In this document: in pieces, positions 40,988-50,684 of the stretch
Numbering within the stretch: the stretch's first letter is position 1
Layout: every line of letters begins with the position of its first letter
NCBI RefSeq assembly: GCF_014490665.1
Contig: NZ_CP061038.1
Location: 3,658,001-3,722,000, forward strand
Source of the DNA: Sphingomonas alpina
GTDB lineage: Bacteria > Pseudomonadota > Alphaproteobacteria > Sphingomonadales > Sphingomonadaceae
Length of the DNA: 64,000 nt
Reading direction: 5' to 3'
Notes under the pieces: generated by a model
Seen by the model: only the letters and a program-made list of their open reading frames with translations
Told to the model about the DNA's origin: nothing
Databases searched by the model: none
Translations under genes and position numbers: made by a program

Positions 40988-43506
40988 GCGACTCCGGGAA
41001 CGACTGGCGGACGGCGTGGCGGCTGGCGCGGCGCGAGATCGACCTGAAGTTTCGCGGGCTGCGGCTGTTGCTTGCCTGTCTGTTCCTTGGCGTCGGCGCG
41101 CTGGCGGCGATCGGCAGCCTGACCCAGGCAATCGACCGCGAACTGGCGACGCGCGGCGCCGTGATCCTGGGCGGTGACGTCGAATTCGCCATTTCGCAGC
41201 GCGGGGCCGACCCGGCCGAGCGTGCGGCGATGGCGGCGATCGGCATCGTGTCGGAGACCGCGCGGATGCAGGCGACGGCGGTTGGCGGGAACGAGGCCAA
41301 GCCGCTGATCGTGCCGGTCGAGCTGAAATCGGTCGATGCCGCCTATCCGTTGTACGGACAATTGACCTTGCAGGGCGGGCGCGTGGTTCGCGCGCCCGGG
41401 GCGGACATGGTGTGGATCGCGCCGGCTTTGGCCGACCGGCTCGGCGCGAAGGCCGGCGATACATTCAAGCTGGGCTCGGCGCGCTTCACGGTCGGCGGAA
41501 TCATTACCGATGAGCCCGACCGGCTCGGCGAGGGATTCACCCTGGGCCCGGTCGCAATCGTCTCACAGGCGGGCATGACGCGTGCCGGGCTGATCCAGCC
41601 GGGCAGCATGTATGAGAGCAAATACCGCGTGAAGATGCGCAATGGCGCGCGGGCGGCGGATGCGGTGAGCGGGTTCAAGGCGAAATTCCCCGTCGCCGGC
41701 TGGGAAGCCAAGACTCGCGACCGCGCCGCGCCGGGCGCCGCGCGCTTCGTCGAGCGGATGGGCCAGTTCCTGATGCTGGTCGCGCTCTCCGCGCTGGTGA
41801 TTGCCGGGATCGGTGTCGGCAATGGCGTATCCTCCTACCTCGCCGCGCGGCGCGGAGGCATTGCCGCGCTGAAAGTGCTGGGCGCGACATCGGGCATGAT
41901 CGCACGCGTCTATGTGCTGCAGATCGGCGTGGTCGCGGCGGTCGGAATCCTCGCCGGGCTGGTGGTCGGCGTTGGCGCGGTGCCGCTGATCGTGGCGCTG
42001 GCGGGCGATGTCCTGCCGGTCGCGCCAAGCTTCTCGATCGAGTGGCTGCCGCTTTTGCTGGCCGCGGCGTATGGCATGCTGATCGCGCTCGCCTTTACCG
42101 CGCCGCCGCTCGTCGCGGCAGGCAGCGTGCCCGCGGCGGGGCTGTTGCGCGGCGTATTCGATGAGCGCCGCGCACCGCTGCGCCGGACCCTGCCCTGGAT
42201 GACCGGCGCGGGCGCGGCGATCGTTGCGCTGGCCTTGGGGTCGGCGGAGCAGCCCTGGCTGACCGCCGGGTTCCTCGCCGCGATGGCCGGTGTGCTGCTG
42301 ATGCTGGCCGGCTTCGGCTGGGTGGTGCGCCGGGGTGCGGCGGCAGTGCCGCGCGCGCGGCGCCCCCTGTTGCGGCTCGCGATCGCCGCGCTGCACCGGC
42401 CGGGGGCGCGGACCGGGGCGCTGGTCGTCGCGCTTGGGCTGGGGCTGACGCTGTTCGTGCTGCTCGCAGCGATCCGCACCAGCATCGACGCCAATATCGC
42501 GCAGACCGTGCCGAAGCGCGCACCGGCGCTGTTCGCGCTGGATGTACCGCGCGACCGCGAGGCCGAGTTCCGCCGCATCGTCACCGCGATCGAGCCGCGC
42601 GCGGGAATCGCCACCGTGCCGGCGCTGCGCGGGACGATCACCGGCTATGGCACGACCCGTGTTGCCGATCTCAAGACCATTCCCGACGGTGCCTGGGCAC
42701 TGCGCGGCGAGCGCGGGCTGACTTATGCCGCGACCCTGCCCGAGGGTAGCATTCTGACCGCGGGGCGCTGGTGGCCGGCGCACTATGCCGGGCCGCCTCT
42801 GGTGTCTGTCGACGAGCGGTTGGCACAGGCGCTGGCCCTGAAGATCGGCGATCCGATCCACTACAGTCTGCTTGGAGTCGAGCGCAGTGCGCGGATCGCG
42901 TCGTTCCGGCGGATCAACTGGGATACGCTTGGCTTCAATTATGTGATGGTGTTTTCGCCCAATGCGATTGCCGATGCGCCGCACAATCTTGCCGCGACGA
43001 TCGACTTGCCGGCAGGACGGGAGAGCGCGGTGATGCGTGCGTTGCTGACGCCCTTTCCGTCAGTGTCAGTGATCGAGGTCGGCGCGGTGCTCACTCAGGT
43101 GCGCGATCTGGTGACTCAAATGGCCGCCGCAATCACCGCGGCGACATCGGTCGCGGTGCTCGCCGGGATCGCGGTACTGGTGGGCGCGATCGCTGCTGCA
43201 CGCGAAGTCAGGACCTATGACAGCGTCATCCTGCGCACGCTTGGCGCGACAAGAGCGCAGGTGCTCGCGAGCCAGGCGATCGAATATGCCTTTCTCGGCG
43301 CGGCGCTGGCGCTGCTGGCGCTCCTGCTTGGGCTGGGCGGCGCCTGGTATGTGGTGGTCGAGCTGTTCGAGTTCGACTGGCTGCCCGATTATAGCGCAGT
43401 CGCCGCGACGCTGGTTGCCGGGGTGGCGAGCGTGATGGCGCTCGGGCTGGCGGGTGCGTGGCCGATCCTTGGCGTGCGGCCGGCGCAGGCGTTGCGGGAA
43501 CTTTAG
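40984..43506 (+). CDS. ybbP: FtsX-type permease, YbbP-like
   Basis: An 840-residue membrane protein with an N-terminal helix (LRLLLACLFLGVGALAAIGS), a periplasmic domain, two blocks of FtsX-type helices (about 270-450 and 720-840) and a second periplasmic domain between them. This double FtsX arrangement is the YbbP type. It overlaps ybbA, so the two form one transporter. Substrate is not known; the tesA linkage suggests fatty acid or lysophospholipid handling. Confidence 0.85.
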   Translation: MSDSGNDWRTAWRLARREIDLKFRGLRLLLACLFLGVGALAAIGSLTQAIDRELATRGAVILGGDVEFAISQRGADPAERAAMAAIGIVSETARMQATAVGGNEAKPLIVPVELKSVDAAYPLYGQLTLQGGRVVRAPGADMVWIAPALADRLGAKAGDTFKLGSARFTVGGIITDEPDRLGEGFTLGPVAIVSQAGMTRAGLIQPGSMYESKYRVKMRNGARAADAVSGFKAKFPVAGWEAKTRDRAAPGAARFVERMGQFLMLVALSALVIAGIGVGNGVSSYLAARRGGIAALKVLGATSGMIARVYVLQIGVVAAVGILAGLVVGVGAVPLIVALAGDVLPVAPSFSIEWLPLLLAAAYGMLIALAFTAPPLVAAGSVPAAGLLRGVFDERRAPLRRTLPWMTGAGAAIVALALGSAEQPWLTAGFLAAMAGVLLMLAGFGWVVRRGAAAVPRARRPLLRLAIAALHRPGARTGALVVALGLGLTLFVLLAAIRTSIDANIAQTVPKRAPALFALDVPRDREAEFRRIVTAIEPRAGIATVPALRGTITGYGTTRVADLKTIPDGAWALRGERGLTYAATLPEGSILTAGRWWPAHYAGPPLVSVDERLAQALALKIGDPIHYSLLGVERSARIASFRRINWDTLGFNYVMVFSPNAIADAPHNLAATIDLPAGRESAVMRALLTPFPSVSVIEVGAVLTQVRDLVTQMAAAITAATSVAVLAGIAVLVGAIAAAREVRTYDSVILRTLGATRAQVLASQAIEYAFLGAALALLALLLGLGGAWYVVVELFEFDWLPDYSAVAATLVAGVASVMALGLAGAWPILGVRPAQALREL

Positions 43507-43531
43507 CGGGATCTGGAGACTGTCCCCTCCC

Positions 43532-43619
43532 CGTTCGTGCTGAGCTTGTCGAAGCACCGTTCTCCTTCTCCAATGCTGAGAAGAGAAGAACGGCCCTTCG
43601 ACAAGCTCAGGGCGAACGG
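43532..43619. repeat. Inverted repeat GAGCTTGTCGAAG type
   Basis: CGTTCGTGCTGAGCTTGTCG at the left and CGACAAGCTCAGGGCGAACG at the right are near-perfect reverse complements, with further pairing (ACCGTTCT with AGAACGG) around a 20-nt centre. It follows ybbP and faces the convergent nitroreductase gene, so it may terminate transcription. This unit resembles a very common sphingomonad intergenic repeat (recollection). Confidence 0.65.
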
Positions 43620-43642
43620 AGAGAGGGAGTTCTGTTTATTGC

Positions 43643-44464
43643 CTAGCGAAGCTGAAACCCCAGCTCGCCCAGCACGTCGCGCAACACATGCCGGCCAGCC
43701 ATCGACCAGGGGCCGCGCGTGCGTTCGCTGGCCTGGTCGCTCCAGTCGCGTTCGATCAGGCCCTGTTCGCGCTGGAAGCCGCGCAACCGCTCGTCATAAT
43801 GCCGCGCCGCTTCGACCTGCGCCTCGGTCCAGGCATAATGCTCGTGGAACAGCACTGATGCCTGGGGCAGGCGCGGCTTGATCGAGGCCGGGCGCGCCGG
43901 ATCGGGCCTGCCGACGACCAGCCCGAACAAGGGAAAGACGCGCGGCGGCAGGTTGAGTTCGGCGGCGACCTCGACCGGCTTGTTGCGGATGCCGCCGATA
44001 TAGACCGAGCCAAGCCCAAGCGATTCAAGCGCGACCACCGCATTCTGCGCGGCAAGCGACGCGTCGACCGCGCCGAGCAGGAAGCTTTCGGTATAGTCGA
44101 GCGCCTCGGGCCGGGTACCGAGCGCTTCGCCGATCTGCGTCAGCCGGTCGAAGTCGATCAGCCAGACCAGCAGCAAAGGCGCCTCGACGATATGCTTCTG
44201 GTTGCCCGCCAGCGCCGCCAGTCGTCCCTTGCGCTCGGGATCCTGCACCGCGACCACGCTCCACACCTGCAAGTTGGACGAAGACGCGGCGGATTGCGCG
44301 GCGGCGACCAAAGTCTCGATCGTACCGGGATCGAGCGCATCGGGCAGATAGGCGCGGATCGAGCGATGATCGAACAGCGTGTGCAGCGTGGCATTGTCGG
44401 TTATCGGCAGCGGCGCGTCATCATGGCGGTAGCGCGCGCGGATGGCGCTGTGCGCCTCGTTCAT
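43643..44464 (-). CDS. NfsA/FRP-type nitroreductase (FMN-dependent)
   Basis: A 273-residue flavoprotein with the nitroreductase pattern: FDHRSIRAYLPDALDPGTIE near residue 30, the FMN-site segment ALESLGLGSVYIGGIRN and VFPLFGLVVGRPD. It is the last gene of the seven-gene organosulfur-type operon and overlaps the LLM monooxygenase gene by ATGA. The most likely role is to supply reduced FMN to that monooxygenase or to reduce a product, which is inferred from position. Confidence 0.8.
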   Translation of the reverse strand: MNEAHSAIRARYRHDDAPLPITDNATLHTLFDHRSIRAYLPDALDPGTIETLVAAAQSAASSSNLQVWSVVAVQDPERKGRLAALAGNQKHIVEAPLLLVWLIDFDRLTQIGEALGTRPEALDYTESFLLGAVDASLAAQNAVVALESLGLGSVYIGGIRNKPVEVAAELNLPPRVFPLFGLVVGRPDPARPASIKPRLPQASVLFHEHYAWTEAQVEAARHYDERLRGFQREQGLIERDWSDQASERTRGPWSMAGRHVLRDVLGELGFQLR

Positions 44465-45843
44465 GCGTGTTCCAGCCTTGGCGTTACGGCGCGGTTGGTC
44501 AGGCCGTTCACCGGCCGCTGCAGCCCGAGATTCTCGCGCAGGGTGCGGCCTTCATACTCCTCGCGGAACAGCCCGCGCCGCTGCAGGATCGGCACGACCT
44601 GATCGACGAAATCGGTCAGACCGGTGGGCAGGATCGGCGGCATGATGTTGAAGCCGTCCGCCGCTTCGCCCTCGAACCAGGACTGGATCACATCGGCGAT
44701 CTGTTCGGGCGTGCCGACGCTGGTCAGATGCCCGCGCGCGGTCGAGACCTGGCGGTAGAGCTGGCGCAAGGTCGGCCGCTCGCGCTCGACCAGGTCGGAC
44801 ACGAGTTTCAGGCGGCTCTTGCTGCCATTGGTGTCGCTCGGCAACGGCGGGGCGATATCGTCGAGCGAATAGCCCGACAGGTCGGCCCCCTGATAATGCC
44901 GCCGCAGGATGCCCCAGGCGACCGCCGGATGGACCAGTGATTGCAGTTCCTCATAATTGGCCTGCGCTTCCGCCTCGGTCCCGCCGAGTACCGGGAAGAT
45001 TCCCGGCATGACCAGCAGATCCTCGCCGCGGCGGCCATAGCGCGGCAGGCGTGCCTTCACGTCGCGGTAGAAATCCTGCGCATCGGCGAGGATCAGATTG
45101 GCGGTGAAGATCACCTCCGCGGTGCGCGCGGCAAGCTCGCGGCCCGGTTCCGACGCGCCGGCCTGCACGATCACCGGATAGCCTTGCGGCGGTCGGCCGA
45201 TATTGAGCGGGCCGCGCACCTGGAAATGCTCGCCTTCATGGCCGAGGACATGGAATTTATCGGTGTCGAGATACACGCCGGCATCCCGGTCGCGCACGAA
45301 CGCGTCGTCTTCGTAACTGTCCCACAGCCCCTTCACGACATCGATATATTCCTCCGCGCGTTCGTAGCGGCGCGAATGTTCGAGATGCGCGGGTTTGCTG
45401 AAATTGGCCGACACGTCCGCACCGGTGGTGACGACGTTCCACGCCGCGCGGCCGCCCGAAATCCAGTCGAGCGAGGCGAATTTGCGCGCCGTGGTGTAGG
45501 GGTCCTCATAGGTGGTGGTCGAGGTGGCGACGAAGCCGATCCGCTCGGTCACCTGCGACAATGCCGACCACAAAGTGACCGGCTCGAAATGCGCCGCCTT
45601 GGCATTCTGGCGGAACGTCGCCTCGTCCGTGAAATCGGCATAGCCGCCAGGGCTGTCGGCGACGAACACCAGGTCGAACTTGCCGCGCTCGGCAGTCTGC
45701 GCGATCTGTTTGTAATGGTCGAGATTATGGCCGGCATCGGCCTGCGTCGCGGGGTGTAGCCAGGCCGAAACATGATGGCCGGTCGCCTGGAGAAAGGCGC
45801 CGAGGCGCAGTTTGCGGTTGGGCTTGCGATCCGTCTGGCTCAT
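44461..45843 (-). CDS. LLM-class FMN-dependent monooxygenase (NtaA/SnaA/DszA type)
   Basis: A 460-residue bacterial-luciferase-like monooxygenase of the NtaA/SnaA/DszA/SoxA group. It has the N-terminal RKLRLGAFLQATGHHVSAWL, the segment DYIxGGR-like SLDWISGGRAAWNVVTT and the conserved PVIVQAGASEPGRELAA. Members oxidise nitrilotriacetate, dibenzothiophene sulfone or alkylsulfonates with reduced FMN. The flanking sulfonate-type ABC importer and TauD-like dioxygenase point to an organosulfur substrate. It overlaps neighbours on both sides. Confidence 0.8.
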   Translation of the reverse strand: MSQTDRKPNRKLRLGAFLQATGHHVSAWLHPATQADAGHNLDHYKQIAQTAERGKFDLVFVADSPGGYADFTDEATFRQNAKAAHFEPVTLWSALSQVTERIGFVATSTTTYEDPYTTARKFASLDWISGGRAAWNVVTTGADVSANFSKPAHLEHSRRYERAEEYIDVVKGLWDSYEDDAFVRDRDAGVYLDTDKFHVLGHEGEHFQVRGPLNIGRPPQGYPVIVQAGASEPGRELAARTAEVIFTANLILADAQDFYRDVKARLPRYGRRGEDLLVMPGIFPVLGGTEAEAQANYEELQSLVHPAVAWGILRRHYQGADLSGYSLDDIAPPLPSDTNGSKSRLKLVSDLVERERPTLRQLYRQVSTARGHLTSVGTPEQIADVIQSWFEGEAADGFNIMPPILPTGLTDFVDQVVPILQRRGLFREEYEGRTLRENLGLQRPVNGLTNRAVTPRLEHA

Positions 45844-46595
45844 GCGGTGATCCTTGCTCTGTCTGGAGGGGAAGCAGCGTAGGGGGAGGCGCCGGACTGG
45901 GTCTCGACGCCGAGCAGGCCGAGCAGCTCATGCTGGAGCGCGGCGAAGCGCTCGCGCCGCGCGGCGCCGGGCGGCGGCAGTGCGACCCGGATGTCGGCGA
46001 CGATGCGGCCCTGGTCGAGCACCACCACGCGGTCGGCGAGCTCGATCGCCTCATCAACGTCATGCGTGACGAGCAGCACCGCCGGATTATGCGTCGCGGA
46101 CAGGCGGCGCAGCAGGACATGCATGCGGATGCGGGTGAGCGCATCGAGCGCGCCGAACGGCTCGTCCGCCAGCAGCAATTCGGGCCGGCGCACCAGCGAG
46201 CGGGCGAGCGCGACGCGCTGCTGCTCGCCGCCGGATAATTCATAAGGCCAGGAGCGTTCGCGCCCGTCGAGCTCGACTTCAGCCAGCGCCTCCAGCCCGC
46301 GCTGCCGCGCATGGGCGCCGTCGAGCCCGAGAATGACATTGTCGAGCACGCGCTTCCACGGCAATAGCCGCGCGTCCTGGAACACCACCGACAGCCGCTC
46401 GGGCACGATCAGGTCGCCCGATCCTTCCGCTTCATGGTCGAGATCGGCGAGCGCGCGCAGCAAGGTACTCTTGCCCGATCCGCTGCGGCCGAGCAAAGCG
46501 ACGAACTCTCCCGCGCCGATGTCGAGGTCGATGCCGTCGAGCACGCCCTTTTTGGTGAAGCGGCGGACCAGGCCGCGGATGCGGACGACGCTCAT
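45840..46595 (-). CDS. ssuB: Sulfonate-type ABC importer ATPase
   Basis: A 251-residue ATPase of the nitrate/sulfonate/taurine group. Walker A is GRSGSGKST, signature LSGGEQQRVALARSL, Walker B LLLADEPFGALD and the H-loop LVTHDVDEAI. The start at 46595 overlaps the permease stop by ATGA. Together with the permease and binding protein it forms one importer. The substrate is probably an aliphatic sulfonate or another organosulfur compound. Confidence 0.8.
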   Translation of the reverse strand: MSVVRIRGLVRRFTKKGVLDGIDLDIGAGEFVALLGRSGSGKSTLLRALADLDHEAEGSGDLIVPERLSVVFQDARLLPWKRVLDNVILGLDGAHARQRGLEALAEVELDGRERSWPYELSGGEQQRVALARSLVRRPELLLADEPFGALDALTRIRMHVLLRRLSATHNPAVLLVTHDVDEAIELADRVVVLDQGRIVADIRVALPPPGAARRERFAALQHELLGLLGVETQSGASPYAASPPDRARITA

Positions 46596-47461
46596 GCGCC
46601 GAGCGTCCGGCGCCACGCCAGCGCGCGCCGCTGGATCACGCGCACCACCGCGTCGGAGCCGAGCCCGAGCAAAGCATAGACCACCAGGCCGACCAGCATG
46701 ACGTCGGTCTGCGCATAGTTGCGCGCGAGCGTGATCATGTAACCGATGCCGCTGGTCGCATTAAGCTGCTCGACCACCACCAGCGCGAGCCAGGCCGCGG
46801 TCACGCCGAAGCGCAGGCCAAGCAGCATGCCGGGCAATGCACCGGGCAGTACGACATGGCGGATAAAGGCGAAGCGCCCGAGGCCCAGTGTCTCGGCCAG
46901 TTCGACCTGCTTGAGATCGATCGCACGGAGCGCGCTATGGGTGTGGATATAGATCGGCGCGAACACGGTGACGGCGATGACCGTGACTTTCATCGCTTCG
47001 CCCACGCCGAACCACAGGATCATGAACGGGATCAGCGCAAGCACCGGAATGCCGCGCTTCAGCTGCACCAGCCCATCGATGACATAGCCGCCGAGCAGGC
47101 TCAGCCCCGAAATCAGTGCGAGCAGCACGCCGACCAGCGTGCCGAACGCCAGCCCTTGCGCGGCGCGCCAGGCGGAGACGGCGAGATTTTCCTGCAGCCG
47201 CCCGTCGCGGATCAGCTCGATCCCGGCGGTGACCGCTGTCCAGGGTGCTGGCAGGATGCGCGTGTCGAGAAAGCCGGTGAGCGAGAAGACCGACCAATAG
47301 ACCAGTAGCAGCACCGGCCCGAGCACCCAGCCCCAGGCGAGCGGGGCGTCGAGTCCGAGCCGGCGATTGCGGCGCTGGACGGGTGTTCCCGGCGCGACCC
47401 CGGGGAATGTCACTTCCGCGATGGCCGGGAGAGTCGCGATGTTGGGGAAGGGCGCGTTCAT
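46592..47461 (-). CDS. ssuC: Sulfonate-type ABC importer permease
   Basis: A 289-residue inner-membrane permease with about six helices. The coupling-loop EAA-type motif reads ELAETLGLGRFAFIRHVVLPGALPG, as in SsuC/TauC. The start at 47461 (MNAPFPNIA) follows AAGGAGCAGTC. It lies 11 bp after the binding-protein gene. The N-terminal 35 residues are a cytoplasmic extension. Confidence 0.8.
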   Translation of the reverse strand: MNAPFPNIATLPAIAEVTFPGVAPGTPVQRRNRRLGLDAPLAWGWVLGPVLLLVYWSVFSLTGFLDTRILPAPWTAVTAGIELIRDGRLQENLAVSAWRAAQGLAFGTLVGVLLALISGLSLLGGYVIDGLVQLKRGIPVLALIPFMILWFGVGEAMKVTVIAVTVFAPIYIHTHSALRAIDLKQVELAETLGLGRFAFIRHVVLPGALPGMLLGLRFGVTAAWLALVVVEQLNATSGIGYMITLARNYAQTDVMLVGLVVYALLGLGSDAVVRVIQRRALAWRRTLGA

Positions 47462-47472
47462 GACTGCTCCTT

Positions 47473-48576
47473 TCAATGGTCGGCGGCCAGGCCGGTGGCG
47501 AAGCCGTTGGCGGCGATCTCTTCGAAGCGGCGATCGAACAGGGTGGCAGCATCAAGGCGCGGCTTGTTCATTTCCGGGGCCAGCAGGTCGATCGCGGCTT
47601 GCTGATAGGCGATCGGCTGATCCCAGCCTCGCGCCACGTCGATGTCACCGAGCGCGGCGAGGATCAGTTTCGCGTCGGCCAGCGGCAGGCCCTGATGCTC
47701 GACATAATAGCCGCGTGCGAGTTCATCACGGTGAGTCTGTTGCCAGGCCTGGGCGCGGCCCCACCATTGGACGAACTGCTTGAGCGCCGCGGCCTTGGCC
47801 GGGTCATGCAGCACCTCCGCCGGGACATAGGCGAGCACCGCATCGTCGCGGAATTCGGGATGCGGAATGACCTTTGCGCCATCCTTCGCGAACTTGCGCA
47901 GATAGCGTTCGGCGACGATGCCGCTGCCGATCGGCGCGACATCGACGAGATTGCTGGCGAGTGCGCTGGTATAGACATCGCCGCCGATACTTGACGGCAG
48001 CTCGACCAGTTTCACGTCGTTTTTGGTCAGGCCGAGCGCCTTCAGCGTCTGCAGCACGACTTGGCTCTGCACCTGGCTCGGGCTGAACGCGATGCGCTTG
48101 CCGCGCAGATCGGCGAGCGTCCGGATCCCGGCCTTGGGTGCAATGGCGAGCACGAAAGCGGGGTGCTTGAGCGGGTCAAGCCGCTGGCGAAAGGCGATGA
48201 TCCGCACCGGCAGGCCGACCCATGTGGCATGGATCGGCGGTACGTTCGCGCCAAGCCCGACATCGAGCGCCTTGGCGTGGAACGCCTCGGTCACATCGGG
48301 CCCGCCGGTGATCTGCGCCCATTTCACGGTGAAGGGCAGCTGCTTGTCCCAGCCGAGATGCTCGAACACCCATTGCGTCACCGGGTCGCCGACCACCAGC
48401 ACAGTGTCTTTGGTCACGGTGTCGGGCAGCGGCGCCGTCTCCGCCAGGTCACCACTTGCGTCGCGCGGCGGCTGGCGGTTGGGGGCGAAGGCAAAGAGCA
48501 GGCCAATGCTGACCACAACGAACGCAGCCAGGCCGATAAAGCCCCAGGGCCGGGTCGCCGTCGTCGCGCGCGGCAT
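47473..48576 (-). CDS. Sulfonate-type ABC substrate-binding protein
   Basis: A 367-residue protein with an uncleaved or signal-type N-terminal helix (GFIGLAAFVVVSIGLLFAF) and a periplasmic binding fold of the SsuA/TauA group (VGDPVTQWVFEHLGWDKQLP, then LADLRGKRIAFSPSQVQSQV). Its start overlaps the stop of the TauD-like gene. It is longer than typical SsuA because of a linker after the helix. The ligand is probably an organosulfonate. Confidence 0.75.
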   Translation of the reverse strand: MPRATTATRPWGFIGLAAFVVVSIGLLFAFAPNRQPPRDASGDLAETAPLPDTVTKDTVLVVGDPVTQWVFEHLGWDKQLPFTVKWAQITGGPDVTEAFHAKALDVGLGANVPPIHATWVGLPVRIIAFRQRLDPLKHPAFVLAIAPKAGIRTLADLRGKRIAFSPSQVQSQVVLQTLKALGLTKNDVKLVELPSSIGGDVYTSALASNLVDVAPIGSGIVAERYLRKFAKDGAKVIPHPEFRDDAVLAYVPAEVLHDPAKAAALKQFVQWWGRAQAWQQTHRDELARGYYVEHQGLPLADAKLILAALGDIDVARGWDQPIAYQQAAIDLLAPEMNKPRLDAATLFDRRFEEIAANGFATGLAADH

Positions 48577-49550
48577 CAGTCGAGCACGTTGAACAGCTCG
48601 CCTTCCAGCGGCTGCGAGACAAAGCCATCGGGTCCACGCGTCAGATCGCCGGCAATGGTGATGCGGCGCACCGCGCGCGGCAGATCGAAGTTGGAATAGT
48701 CGATCGGCCCGGCATGAGCGACCGCCTGATTGTCCCACACCACCAGTGATTTGGGCCGCCAATGGAAGCGCACCTGATATTCCGGCCGGGTCGCTTCATA
48801 GAACAGCAGGTCGAGCAGCGCCTTGCTCTCCGGTTCCTTCAACCCGACGATATGACTGATCGTGCCGGGGTTGAGGAACAGCAGTTTCTCGCCGGTTTCG
48901 GGGTGGATGCGGACCAGCGGATGGAGCGACACGAATGGGCCGGTCGAACGCCCGTCGCGGCGTGGCTTGCTGCCGGCGGAATCATAGCCGCTGGTGCGGT
49001 GAACCGCCTGCAGCCCATCGATCAGCGAGCGGATCGGCGCGGACAGGCCTTCATAGGCGGCGATGAGATTGGCGAATAATGTGTCGCCGCCATAGGGCGG
49101 GATCTCCACGCCGTGCAGGATCGAATAGCGGTTGGGATTGGCGACGAAGGTAATGTCGATATGCCAGCCCTTATAGTCGCGCGGCGGCTCGCGTCCGGGC
49201 GGGGCGGTGTCGTTACGGGTGCGGCGCTGGCGATATTCCTCGACGCTGCGCTCCCAGATCTCGGGATGATCCTCCAGCCCCTCGGCGATCGGGTGCGCCG
49301 GAGTGAGTGGCCCGAAGGCGCGGCCGAACGCCTTGAGCTGGTCATTGTCGATATGCTGGTCGCGAAAGAAGACGACGCGCCAGTCGTGCAGCGCCTTCTG
49401 GATCTCGGCGGCGGTCTCGGGATCGATCGGCTGGCGCAAATCGACGCCTGAAATCTCCGCGCCGATCACCGGGGTGACGGGATCGACGGTGATGCGGCTA
49501 TAGCTGAAACGATCGGCGGCGTCGGGGCGGATGGCGGTGGCGATGTTCAT
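48576..49550 (-). CDS. TauD/TfdA-type Fe(II)/2-oxoglutarate dioxygenase
   Basis: A 324-residue dioxygenase. The facial triad is His and Asp in KGWHIDITF and a distal His in DNQAVAHAGPIDY, with the 2-oxoglutarate Arg in RAVRRITIAGD. Family members release sulfite from taurine or cleave aryl ethers and alkyl sulfates. The adjoining sulfonate-type importer favours an alkyl sulfonate or sulfate ester. The start at 49550 follows AAAGGACC. It is the second gene of the operon. Confidence 0.85.
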   Translation of the reverse strand: MNIATAIRPDAADRFSYSRITVDPVTPVIGAEISGVDLRQPIDPETAAEIQKALHDWRVVFFRDQHIDNDQLKAFGRAFGPLTPAHPIAEGLEDHPEIWERSVEEYRQRRTRNDTAPPGREPPRDYKGWHIDITFVANPNRYSILHGVEIPPYGGDTLFANLIAAYEGLSAPIRSLIDGLQAVHRTSGYDSAGSKPRRDGRSTGPFVSLHPLVRIHPETGEKLLFLNPGTISHIVGLKEPESKALLDLLFYEATRPEYQVRFHWRPKSLVVWDNQAVAHAGPIDYSNFDLPRAVRRITIAGDLTRGPDGFVSQPLEGELFNVLD

Positions 49551-49593
49551 GGCGGGTCCTTTCGGAAAAAGCGATGGGTCGAAAAGCAGGAGA

Positions 49594-50553
49594 TCAGGCC
49601 GGAACGGGCTCGGGCGGAACCAGCCTGAGACTCTCGGCCGGGTAACGCGCGCCGGCGGTGGCGCCGCGCGGGAAGGCGGCCTCGAGTGCGACCAGCGCAT
49701 CGGCATCGAGCACCAGATCATTCGCCGCCCAGTTCGCCTCGAGATGCGCGATGTGGCGCGTGCCCGGGATCGGCACGACGCCGCGCGACAGCACCCAGGC
49801 GAGACTGACCTGCGCGGCAGTCGCGCCGATCCGCGTGGCGACCTGGTCGATCACGTCGCGCCGGCGGCTGTTGGCGGCGATCGCCTCGGGCTGGAAGCGC
49901 GGATGCAGGCGGCGGCGGTCGTCGGGATCGGTCACTTCGGCCCCGGCGAGAAAGCCCCGGCCGAGCGGGCTATAGGCGACGAAGCCAATGCCCAGTTCGC
50001 GCACGGTCGGCAGAATCTCGACCTCCACGTCACGGGTCCACAGCGAATATTCGCTCTGCAGCGCCGTCAGCGGATAGGTGGCATGGCCGCGGCGAATGCC
50101 GTCCGCGCCTGCCTCCGACACGCCGACGCCGCCGATCTTGCCCTCATCGACCAGCCGGCCGAGTTCGCCGATCGACTCCTCGATCGCGATGTCGGGATCG
50201 ACGCGGTGGAGATAATAAAGATCGATGCGCTCGACGCCGAGGCGCTTCAGGCTCGCTTCGACCGCGTCGCGCGGCCGCACCGCTTCGACCGCCGCGCCGC
50301 CGCCATTGGGGCGGTGGACGAACTTGCTGGCCAGGATGAGTTCGTCGCGCCGCGCGGCGATCGCCTGGCCGAGCAATTCCTCATTATGGCCGTTACCGTA
50401 ACCAGTCGCGGTATCGAAAAAAGTGACCCCGAGATCGATCGCGCGGTGAATCGTGCGGATCGACGCGGCATCGTCAGCCTGCCCATAACTGTGTGACAGT
50501 CCCATCGCGCCAAAGCCCTGACGGCTGACGTTGATCTTTCCGATTTCCGGCAT
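49594..50553 (-). CDS. Aldo/keto reductase
   Basis: A 319-residue AKR barrel. The catalytic Asp lies in FFDTATGYGNGHNEELLG with Tyr in TGYG, Lys in LASKFVHRP and His in DLYYLHRVD. It is the first gene of the seven-gene operon, with 43 bp before the TauD-like gene. It could reduce the aldehyde released when a sulfonate is oxidised, which is inferred from context. The start follows GGAGTAAGCC. Confidence 0.85.
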   Translation of the reverse strand: MPEIGKINVSRQGFGAMGLSHSYGQADDAASIRTIHRAIDLGVTFFDTATGYGNGHNEELLGQAIAARRDELILASKFVHRPNGGGAAVEAVRPRDAVEASLKRLGVERIDLYYLHRVDPDIAIEESIGELGRLVDEGKIGGVGVSEAGADGIRRGHATYPLTALQSEYSLWTRDVEVEILPTVRELGIGFVAYSPLGRGFLAGAEVTDPDDRRRLHPRFQPEAIAANSRRRDVIDQVATRIGATAAQVSLAWVLSRGVVPIPGTRHIAHLEANWAANDLVLDADALVALEAAFPRGATAGARYPAESLRLVPPEPVPA

Positions 50554-50662
50554 GGCTTACTCCATCGCTGCGGCGACCTGCCGCTGTTCGAACCTTCAGG
50601 GTGCGCGCGTCGGGCTGGTTGGCGAACGTAGAAAATCTTTCCCGATCCACAGAATCCATACT

Positions 50663-50684
50663 GATCTTATAGGAATTAAAGATC
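50663..50684. promoter_or_regulatory. Palindromic site with ATAGGAATTAA, copy 1
   Basis: The arms GATCTT (50663-50668) and AAGATC (50679-50684) are perfect complements and enclose ATAGGAATTA. The 11-mer ATAGGAATTAA recurs at 50861-50871. This site is 110 bp upstream of the aldo/keto reductase start and could control the organosulfur operon. Confidence 0.5.
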
